Below the pieces are notes generated by a model. It was not told the DNA's origin, ran no database searches, and was given only the letters and a program-made list of their open reading frames with translations. A DNA stretch of 7,256 nucleotides from Oligoflexia bacterium. GTDB taxonomy: Bacteria; Bdellovibrionota; UBA1018; CAIMNF01. A program made the position numbers and the translations under genes. Each line of letters begins with the position of its first letter. Position 1 is the first letter of the stretch. Below, one piece after another: positions 1 to 5,423 of this stretch. Location of the stretch: the NCBI GenBank assembly GCA_903858975.1, contig CAIOKW010000289.1, forward strand, positions 1 through 7,256, in the 5' to 3' direction.

Positions 1-67
1 TCAAGCAGAAGACGGCATACGAGATCGAGTAATGTGAGTGGAGTTCAGACGTGTGCTCTTCCGATCT
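1..67 (+). other. Illumina P7 / TruSeq adapter with i7 index (non-genomic contamination)
   Basis: Bases 2-25 match the 24-nt Illumina P7 flow-cell sequence. Bases 26-33 (CGAGTAAT) sit exactly where the i7 index belongs and are the reverse complement of ATTACTCG, which I recall as TruSeq HT index D701. Bases 34-67 match the 34-nt TruSeq read-2 adapter ending in CCGATCT, with one mismatch at base 38 (G where C is standard). The T at base 1 fits a read that ran past the end of the adapter: the usual A after the adapter becomes T on this strand. The natural contig therefore begins at about base 68, and nothing here should be annotated as biology. Confidence 0.97.
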
Positions 68-69
68 GG

Positions 70-135
70 GGTAATGCAATATCACGTGGCTTTATGCCGA
101 TGCTGCAAGTGCTTCGGGTAGGTGATTTTAAATAA
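70..135 (+). CDS. Possible C-terminal fragment of an unidentified truncated gene
   Basis: From the first genomic bases, the frame beginning at base 70 stays open for 21 codons and ends at TAA 133-135. The peptide reads GNAISRGFMPMLQVLRVGDF followed by K. Its composition is protein-like (alternating hydrophobic residues, basic positions), and the other two forward frames stop at 72-74 or 121. It would be the 3' end of a gene whose body lies beyond the contig edge. The family is not recognised. It is short enough to be open by chance, so this is a tentative call. Confidence 0.3.
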   Translation, partial: GNAISRGFMPMLQVLRVGDFK

Positions 136-252
136 GAGTGTTGGAAGATCCTTTACTGCAACTCAAGGCTTATGTCGATTATAACGGCAAATGAAGATCA
201 GATTCATAGCCGCACAAGTCATTGTTTTTTGGTGAGCTGCGTAGTTTTGTGG

Positions 253-276
253 CTTGAGAGTTAAAGCTAACTCAAG
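253..276. repeat. Bulged inverted repeat upstream of msrC
   Basis: CTTGAG (253-258) pairs with CTCAAG (271-276), and TTA (261-263) pairs with TAA (268-270). This gives a 9-bp stem with a 2-nt bulge (259-260) and an AAGC loop. It lies between the possible upstream gene tail and msrC. No T-run follows, so it is not a classic intrinsic terminator. It could be a weak terminator remnant, an operator or chance. The rest of 136-285 shows no RNA gene or clear promoter. Confidence 0.3.
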
Positions 277-297
277 TAGCGTTGAGTGATGTGGATC

Positions 298-768
298 ATG
301 AATTCAAATTATCAGAAACCGGATGAGTTTTGGCCGAAGCTTGCTGAAGACCTTTCTGCTTTGATCAGTGGCGAGGAGAATGCTATTGCGAATCTTGCCA
401 ATATTTCTTCTTGGTTATTTCATGCTCTTCCCGAACTCAATTGGTGTGGATTTTATTTATGGAATGAAGTGGATCAGGAGCTGATCTTGGGACCATTTCA
501 AGGAAAGCCCGCCTGCATTCGAATTCAGTCAGGTCGTGGTGTGTGTGGAACTGCTTATCGAGATCAAAAAACACTTCGCGTGGATGATGTAGCAAGTTTT
601 CCGGGTCATATTGCCTGTGATTCTGAGTCTCAGTCAGAACTGGTGATTCCACTGCAGCAGTTTGGGGTTTTAGATTTAGATTCTCCCAAATTAAATCGCT
701 TTTCAAAACGAGATGAAGTGGAATTGACTCGCATTATGAATCAACTTCTTCCGATGCTCAAATTCTAG
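298..768 (+). CDS. msrC: Free methionine-(R)-sulfoxide reductase (GAF-domain fRMsr)
   Basis: Cytosolic enzyme that reduces free L-methionine-(R)-sulfoxide to methionine, normally recycled by thioredoxin; part of oxidative damage repair. The whole protein is a single GAF domain of about 157 residues, normal for the family. Hallmarks are LNWCGFYL, then GPFQGKPAC, GRGVCGTA, FPGHIACDS and GVLDLDSP. The three cysteines of the family are present with the E. coli spacing of 10 and 24 residues (C84/C94/C118 there). Counted from the GTG at 286 they are C77, C87 and C111, the last being the expected catalytic one; subtract 4 for the start used here. Possible starts are GTG 286, ATG 289 and ATG 298. I chose 298 because a weak GAG lies about 11 nt upstream and homologues have short N-termini; 289 is nearly as good. 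No gene-specific promoter is evident. The stop overlaps the stop of the convergent M14 gene. Confidence 0.93.
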   Translation: MNSNYQKPDEFWPKLAEDLSALISGEENAIANLANISSWLFHALPELNWCGFYLWNEVDQELILGPFQGKPACIRIQSGRGVCGTAYRDQKTLRVDDVASFPGHIACDSESQSELVIPLQQFGVLDLDSPKLNRFSKRDEVELTRIMNQLLPMLKF

Positions 769-1790
769 TTTGGATTCGGATTGAGCCACTCACGAATCGC
801 GGTGGATTCTAGATCCTTACGATCGCTTGGTTTCACCACCCAGGCTTGATTAGAAATCAGTGCCCGAACTAAGAAATCAAACAAGGGCAGATGGCGTCTG
901 AGTGTACGTTGCATTCGGTGTTGCTTCACCGGATTAAATGCGCCTAAAAAACTTAAGAGTTGTATCGGGTTTTTCTTTACCCAATTCCACGAACCCATTT
1001 CAAGGGTTAAAGGGAGAAATACGCGAGAGGAGTCGGTGTCGCTTTCATTTAATTGATAAAGGTAATCCCAGAGATCGCCATGCGTGGTGTAGTTCTTTGC
1101 TTGAGGCTCTACTCGATAAATATGATTCGGAAGAACATGGTCTAAAAGTTTTTTGAGAGTAAAGAGTTCTGCGAGGTGCGGAAAGGGCTCTTTTGATTTT
1201 GCATAAGGAAACCAAATCTGGTCTTGGAGCCCAAAACCTGAATGAAGATCAAGAATGATTGCACGCTTTGAGTTTTTGATTTGGTTTTGGCAATGGGAGA
1301 CCAGTGCTTTTGATTCCTTCTCCATGCCTTCAAATGTTTGTGTAGGATTTCCTCGGTACCAAGGCATACGATTAGAAATGAAGTGTCCGCCCACCCATTT
1401 CGTAGCTTGGGTTGCTTCCACGGGAGCATTTCTCATGAGATCAACACCGTTTGGATTCGAGCGAGTGAAGTTCCTCATGCCGACCGGATTTACCAGTGGC
1501 ACAATAAAAATTCTCATGCGTTGCAACTGCCAGTGTAAGCCTTCATCCCAAGTGATTCGAGATGCGAGGTACTGCAAAAACGCGATGGCGACCCAGGTCC
1601 CAATTCGCTCTAAACCATGAACTCCCCCCACGATTCCTAAAACTGGCGCATTAGGGTCTGTGGATCCGAACGTGAAGCTTTGAATGGGGAATTCTCGATC
1701 GCCAGAGGTAATGATTTCGAGGGTTTCGATTTTGGCGAGATGGGCGAGATCTTGCTTAATTTTTTGAACTTCATTCCACTCTTGGTACAT
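765..1790 (-). CDS. M14-family zinc carboxypeptidase-like protein
   Basis: Predicted zinc metallopeptidase of 341 residues with the M14 carboxypeptidase/deacylase fold; substrate unknown. The zinc-binding HxxE is H58-G-L-E61 (in GGVHGLERIG) and the third ligand is probably H183 in DLHSGFG. E264 in LTLEMGSW is the likely catalytic glutamate. NPVG (101-104) and NPNGVDLMRN (112-121) match the substrate-binding segment, but the usual Asn of GVDLNRN is Met119 while Arg120 is kept. There is no signal peptide or membrane helix, so a cytoplasmic location is inferred. The start is ATG with only a poor ribosome site (GGAT-like) upstream. It lies 20 nt after the serine protease gene, so it is probably the last gene of the mutS transcription unit. 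Peptide processing, cell-wall peptide recycling or deacylation are all possible; family membership is firm, function is not. Confidence 0.85.
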   Translation of the reverse strand: MYQEWNEVQKIKQDLAHLAKIETLEIITSGDREFPIQSFTFGSTDPNAPVLGIVGGVHGLERIGTWVAIAFLQYLASRITWDEGLHWQLQRMRIFIVPLVNPVGMRNFTRSNPNGVDLMRNAPVEATQATKWVGGHFISNRMPWYRGNPTQTFEGMEKESKALVSHCQNQIKNSKRAIILDLHSGFGLQDQIWFPYAKSKEPFPHLAELFTLKKLLDHVLPNHIYRVEPQAKNYTTHGDLWDYLYQLNESDTDSSRVFLPLTLEMGSWNWVKKNPIQLLSFLGAFNPVKQHRMQRTLRRHLPLFDFLVRALISNQAWVVKPSDRKDLESTAIREWLNPNPN

Positions 1791-1810
1791 AGGATCCGTT
1801 TCCGCGTAAA

Positions 1811-2548
1811 TTAAAGGTTCAGCCAGGGAGCAGTAAAAATATTTGCCGCTCGGTTGCTTTGCTTACGATCATAGCGGTAGGCACTCGTAATTCCAACTAG
1901 CTTGTTTTTTCCTTGAAGGTCAGTGCAAATCAAGGACCCACCTGAATCGCCATGGTCGACGGAAGTCTTGAGGTAGCCCTCAATTGCTCTCATCTCAATG
2001 ACGTGGTTCATAAACGTAAAATTGACGTCTTTCGGTTCAGCAACGAGGAGTTCACCAAAGTTTCCCCGGTCGTCGGTCCCAAAACCAGCAATAAAGCAAG
2101 ATACGCCATTGATGAGGCTACCATCGGCATTAAAATAAGCATTTGGATCTTCCGCATACGGTATGGGGTCCAAGGGGCTCGGCTTTTTTAAAGTAATCAC
2201 CGCAACATCTTTCTCACGAGGATCAGTGTTATTGTTCCAATACCTTCCGAAGGGTTTATGTACTTCAGTTATGCTGCCCATGTATTTGTTTCCGCAGGTT
2301 ACATGGAGGTTTGCTTCTGAACCCGGCGCAAAGCAATGGGCTGCGGTAACCACACGATTCGGTGAAATCAAGGTACCGCTGCAGACGCTTTCGATTTCGC
2401 CATCATCAGTTTCTATAGAGGTGTTAATGCGGCAAAGGTAAGAGTAATCGCGCTCTTTAGCAGTCTGAACGTGTTCACCAATGATCGGGGTCGATGCGAG
2501 TGAAACGAGCGGCGAGAGAATCAACAGGGTGACGATGAGGCGATGCAT
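1811..2548 (-). CDS. Secreted trypsin-like (S1) serine protease
   Basis: Chymotrypsin-fold endopeptidase of 245 residues from the chosen start. Residues 1-18 form a Sec signal peptide (MHR, a hydrophobic core LIVTLLILSPLVSL, then SLA before the predicted cut). Mature STP-IIGE resembles the IVGG N-terminus of active S1 enzymes. The catalytic triad is H71 (VVTAAHCF), D114 (KDVAVITL) and S202 (HGDSGGSL). C56 and C72 flank the His as in the conserved disulfide. The residue at the S1-pocket position, six before the catalytic Ser, is Ser196 rather than Asp, so Arg/Lys specificity is not expected. Export to the periplasm or outside is inferred. In-frame starts upstream at TTG 2602 and ATG 2596 would add 18 or 16 residues before the signal; I chose ATG 2548 because it puts the hydrophobic segment at the N-terminus. 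No good ribosome site precedes any of the three starts. The gene follows mutS closely. Confidence 0.85.
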   Translation of the reverse strand: MHRLIVTLLILSPLVSLASTPIIGEHVQTAKERDYSYLCRINTSIETDDGEIESVCSGTLISPNRVVTAAHCFAPGSEANLHVTCGNKYMGSITEVHKPFGRYWNNNTDPREKDVAVITLKKPSPLDPIPYAEDPNAYFNADGSLINGVSCFIAGFGTDDRGNFGELLVAEPKDVNFTFMNHVIEMRAIEGYLKTSVDHGDSGGSLICTDLQGKNKLVGITSAYRYDRKQSNRAANIFTAPWLNL

Positions 2549-2578
2549 AGGCGCGCACTTTATTACACAACGCCTATG
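2546..2578 (-). promoter_or_regulatory. Inverted repeat that could fold over the protease start codon
   Basis: On the plus strand CATAGGCG (2546-2553) and CGCCTATG (2571-2578) are perfect 8-bp inverted repeats with a 17-nt spacer. In the leftward mRNA the 3' arm is CGCCTATG, whose last three bases are the likely ATG of the protease gene. A hairpin would bury the start codon and the bases just before it. Translation running through from mutS or from the upstream in-frame starts might open it. Protein-binding operator or chance are the alternatives. The pairing is directly visible; the function is inference. Confidence 0.4.
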
Positions 2579-2608
2579 TAAGCAAGAACTACTCATGCTC
2601 AACGGGTT

Positions 2609-5239
2609 TCATTGATTTCGGAGTTGATCCTGAAGTCGCGCGAGCAATTGGAGCGCGTCGAGTGGACGAAGGGAATCAATTTGAAGATCCTGGATTTCAA
2701 GAAGGACGGGATGAGGAGTGGCTGAAACGGATGGTTCAAGAATGACGTCGTTCCCTTCATCTGCCACACTTGAGAATAAGGACAGCTGGTTAAAGCTAGA
2801 ATCAGAGGTCGTTCGTTGTGACTCGAGAAGCTTTAGGATTTCCCATGACTTCTTTACCACTGACTTTGGAATTCCCGCGAGCTCAGCGACTTGGATCCCG
2901 AAGCTCTTAGAGGATCGACCAAGAGCCATTTCGTAAAGGAAGGTTAATTTACCCTTTTGATCAAGCACCTTCATGTAAGCATTCTTGATTCCCGGGTGAA
3001 GCGCTTCAAGCTCTGTGAGCTCATGATAATGGGTTGCAAAGACGATGCGGGCATTTGATTTTTGGTGGAGGAATTCAAGGCTCGCGTGGGCCACACTCAT
3101 TCCATCGAAGGTGCTGGTCCCGCGGCCAATTTCATCCAGCACCACAAAGGATCTTGAGTCAGCATGATTCAGAATGTGAGCGAGCTCCACCATCTCCACC
3201 ATGAAGGTACTCTGCCCCTTAGCGATGGCGTCTTGGGCGCCAATTCGAGTGAAGAGGGAGTGAAAGACACCCCAGCGAGCTTCTCTTGCAGGGACGGGCG
3301 CCCCCATTTGTCCTAAAAGGATAATTTCTGCCATTTGGCGCATGAGGGTCGATTTACCACCCATGTTGGGGCCGGTAATAATTAAGGTTCGAGCGGTATC
3401 AGGTGAAAGTTCGATATCATTTGGAATGAATTCACCTTTCAAAGCTGCATCGACTACGGGGTGCCGGGAGCCTTTTAAGATGAAGTCATAACTCTCATCA
3501 ATTACTGGAAAGCACCAGCCAGGTCTTGACCCCAAAAATGAAATGGTGATCAAGGCATCGAGTTTTCCGATTGCTTGAGACAGGCGCTTCATGGCCTCGG
3601 ACTTCATGATCAGGTCCTGGAGAAGAGATTCAAAAAGTTTAGCCTCAAGCGCTTTTTGTTTCGACGAGGCAGAGAGAATCTCTTCTTCGAATTTTTTTAG
3701 TTCTTCGGTGAAGAAACGTTCGCCACCGACCATGGTTTGTTTCCGCTGATAGTGGACAGGCGCATTCTTGACGTTCGCGCTTGAGATTTCAATAAAATAC
3801 CCGAACACGCGGTTATATTTTACCTTAAGCGAGTTGATGCCGGTTGCCTCACGCTCGCGAGTCTCGAGTTCAATTAAGAAGCGTTCTCCTTCGGTCGTAA
3901 GCCCGATCAATCGATCTAACTCTGGATCGGTTCCGAGCTCAAAAATTCCGCCCTCGCGCATGTGCATCGGGGCATCCGATTTTTGAGTTTTAATAATTCT
4001 CTCAGCCAGAGGTTTCAGTTCAGCTTGCGCTTCCTGAAACTCTTTAGCGAGCGTTTTTAACTCGAGCGACTTGAACTGCTGAAGTTTTTCAACGAATTTA
4101 AAGCTCGCACTGAGACTGAGTCCGAGCGCGTAAGTGTCGCGCGGATGTGCGAGACGAGTGGCCACACGGCCGAGGATTCGGTCGAGATCATAGACGCCCT
4201 TCAGCTCCGTGTGAATTTGGTGAGCCTCCAAAGACTCTTTTGTAAGCTCTCGAATCGATTCTTGTCGCGATCGAATGGCGTTTACGTCACGAAGAGGAGA
4301 TTCAAGCTCTAACCGCAATACTCGAGCCCCCATCGAGGTTGCCGATTGATTAATGAGCTGAAAAAGGTCTTCGGTATCCAGGTGAGTGTGGGTATGGGGT
4401 CCCACTTTTAAGCGATCACTCTCATGAAGGGGAAGCGGCTCGTGAAGGTGCGGAAGTTGAGTGAGTCCTTGTGATTTTAAAACATATTGAACAAGGATGG
4501 CGACCGCACGTTCAGCGGCTTCGTTTTCAAGAAGAATCGGGAGCGCCATTTTATCAAACTGCTTTTGGAGAAGGGGTTTTGCTTCTGAGCTAGAAACCAT
4601 GTTGCTGGAGACTTCTTCTACAAGCGTTTGGGGAATGCTCTCAAGTAAATTCAAAAATTCAATCGGTGTTTTAGCGCTCGAATTCAGGAAGTGGCGAATT
4701 TCATAGAGTGCGGGTTCAGCAAGAAGTTCTGAAAGTTCCAACTCCTTAGAGATTCGAATTTCGCCTGTAGCAGGTTCGAGGAGAGCCAAGACAAATGACT
4801 TCGCTGTCGCTTGGCACAAAGTACCCAAGTACCGCGAACGGCTCGTGTTCCCGAGCTCAAATTGTACCGCTGGGGTAAACGTGCGGATGATCTGGCGATC
4901 GACGATTCCCTTGATTTGGTCCGTTGTCATTCCTTCTGGAAGGATCTGTTCCGCGATCGCTACCTTCTTGCCAGCATTTAAAAGCTTTTGAATATAATTG
5001 GTGGCACTGTGAAACGGTACCCCTGCCATAGGCATGGGATTATCGCTCCGCTTATCCCGTGAGGTGAGAGTGACGCCCAAAAGCGGCGCTGCGCCGACTG
5101 CATCCTCCGCGAAGAGCTCGTAGAAGTCCCCCATACGAAAGAATAAGAACGCATCACCGGCCTGCTCCTTTAAGCGGACAAATTGCTTCATGAGCGGAGT
5201 GGCACATTCGGGTGAGTTGGGGTCTAAGCGGTATGTCAT
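2609..5239 (-). CDS. mutS: DNA mismatch repair protein MutS
   Basis: Recognises base mismatches and small loops after replication and recruits MutL in an ATP-dependent manner. At 876 residues it is full length for MutS1 (853 in E. coli). The mismatch-reading Phe-x-Glu motif is F39-Y40-E41 in MGDFYELF. The connector covers roughly 130-260, core/clamp helices roughly 270-570, and the ABC-type ATPase roughly 580-805. Walker A is GPNMGGKST with K629, QSTFM is at 676-680, Walker B has D702-E703 in VVLDEIGRGTSTFDG, and ATHYHEL contains H737. QLSLF at 818-822 matches the beta-clamp binding consensus, and the last 25 residues resemble the C-terminal oligomerisation tail. The ATG is preceded by GAGG with a short 4-nt spacer. 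It is divergent from miaB and is probably the first gene of a unit with the two peptidase genes downstream. No mutL is in view. Confidence 0.98.
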   Translation of the reverse strand: MTYRLDPNSPECATPLMKQFVRLKEQAGDAFLFFRMGDFYELFAEDAVGAAPLLGVTLTSRDKRSDNPMPMAGVPFHSATNYIQKLLNAGKKVAIAEQILPEGMTTDQIKGIVDRQIIRTFTPAVQFELGNTSRSRYLGTLCQATAKSFVLALLEPATGEIRISKELELSELLAEPALYEIRHFLNSSAKTPIEFLNLLESIPQTLVEEVSSNMVSSSEAKPLLQKQFDKMALPILLENEAAERAVAILVQYVLKSQGLTQLPHLHEPLPLHESDRLKVGPHTHTHLDTEDLFQLINQSATSMGARVLRLELESPLRDVNAIRSRQESIRELTKESLEAHQIHTELKGVYDLDRILGRVATRLAHPRDTYALGLSLSASFKFVEKLQQFKSLELKTLAKEFQEAQAELKPLAERIIKTQKSDAPMHMREGGIFELGTDPELDRLIGLTTEGERFLIELETREREATGINSLKVKYNRVFGYFIEISSANVKNAPVHYQRKQTMVGGERFFTEELKKFEEEILSASSKQKALEAKLFESLLQDLIMKSEAMKRLSQAIGKLDALITISFLGSRPGWCFPVIDESYDFILKGSRHPVVDAALKGEFIPNDIELSPDTARTLIITGPNMGGKSTLMRQMAEIILLGQMGAPVPAREARWGVFHSLFTRIGAQDAIAKGQSTFMVEMVELAHILNHADSRSFVVLDEIGRGTSTFDGMSVAHASLEFLHQKSNARIVFATHYHELTELEALHPGIKNAYMKVLDQKGKLTFLYEMALGRSSKSFGIQVAELAGIPKSVVKKSWEILKLLESQRTTSDSSFNQLSLFSSVADEGNDVILEPSVSATPHPVLLEIQDLQIDSLRPLDALQLLARLQDQLRNQ

Positions 5240-5262
5240 TGAGCCTCGGGTTCTAACAAATA

Positions 5263-5293
5263 GGGCGAGATGGGGGCAAGGGGAGAGTTTGGG
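5263..5293 (+). other. G-quadruplex-type motif upstream of mutS
   Basis: Four G-tracts of 3, 5, 4 and 3 bases (5263-5265, 5272-5276, 5280-5283, 5291-5293) are separated by loops of 6, 3 and 7 bases, which meets the G3+N1-7 consensus. It is on the plus strand, the template strand for mutS, 24-54 bp before its start codon, so the mutS leader RNA would be C-rich rather than G-rich. Whether it folds in the cell is unknown. Confidence 0.5.
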
Positions 5294-5341
5294 CCCCGGT
5301 AAGGCTTGATTTTATTGCTCTTTCTTACCCTTCAGATGTCA

Positions 5342-5352
5342 CACAAATTGTG
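5342..5352. repeat. 11-bp palindrome between mutS and miaB
   Basis: CACAA and TTGTG flank a central A, a perfect 11-bp palindrome about 70 bp before the miaB start. It could be a small operator half-pair for a dimeric regulator. It is short enough to be chance and no regulator is suggested. Confidence 0.25.
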
Positions 5353-5412
5353 ATATGCAGTGGGGATCATTAATTAACTGAAATCTGGGACGGAATTTAT
5401 AGCCGAAACCCC

Positions 5413-5418
5413 AGGAGG
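5413..5418 (+). promoter_or_regulatory. Strong Shine-Dalgarno site of miaB
   Basis: AGGAGG, a perfect anti-SD match, stands 5 nt before ATG 5424. It fixes the miaB start and is much stronger than any other ribosome site in the window. Confidence 0.85.
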
Positions 5419-5423
5419 ACATC

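Larger units (their letters stand above)
5240..5423. promoter_or_regulatory. Divergent intergenic region between mutS and miaB
   Basis: This 184-bp gap separates two genes read away from each other, so promoters for both must lie here or overlap the gene starts. The mutS side is G-rich on the plus strand; the miaB side is AT-rich. A TAAAAT on the minus strand (5314-5309) could be a -10 for mutS, but no well-spaced -35 accompanies it. I found no confident sigma70 pair for miaB either. No leader peptide, tRNA or riboswitch was recognised. Confidence 0.5.

Noticed and set aside
172..264. Small 30-codon ORF (MSIITANEDQ...) with AAGG just upstream
   Set aside because: The ribosome site is only 3 nt from the ATG, composition is unremarkable and no family is recognised. 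It is most likely chance in a short non-coding leader.
437..706. 89-residue minus-strand ORF opposite msrC
   Set aside because: It lies wholly inside a clearly identified gene whose motifs account for the sequence. The translation shows no family features.
938..1620. Several ORFs opposite the M14 gene on the plus strand, and one in another frame on the minus strand
   Set aside because: They overlap a real gene and their sequences have the irregular composition of frame shadows.
5339..5353. TCACA-N5-TGTGA resembling a CRP/FNR-type site
   Set aside because: The half-sites are in the opposite order from a CRP site (TGTGA-N6-TCACA) and the spacing differs. Only the simple palindrome is reported.
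5306..5357. TTGATT as a -35 with a GATATG -10 for miaB
   Set aside because: The spacing is about 40 nt, far from 16-18, and no good -10 lies at the right distance from TTGATT.
5370..5377. TTAATTAA palindrome
   Set aside because: An 8-bp AT palindrome in an AT-rich stretch is expected by chance, with no supporting context.
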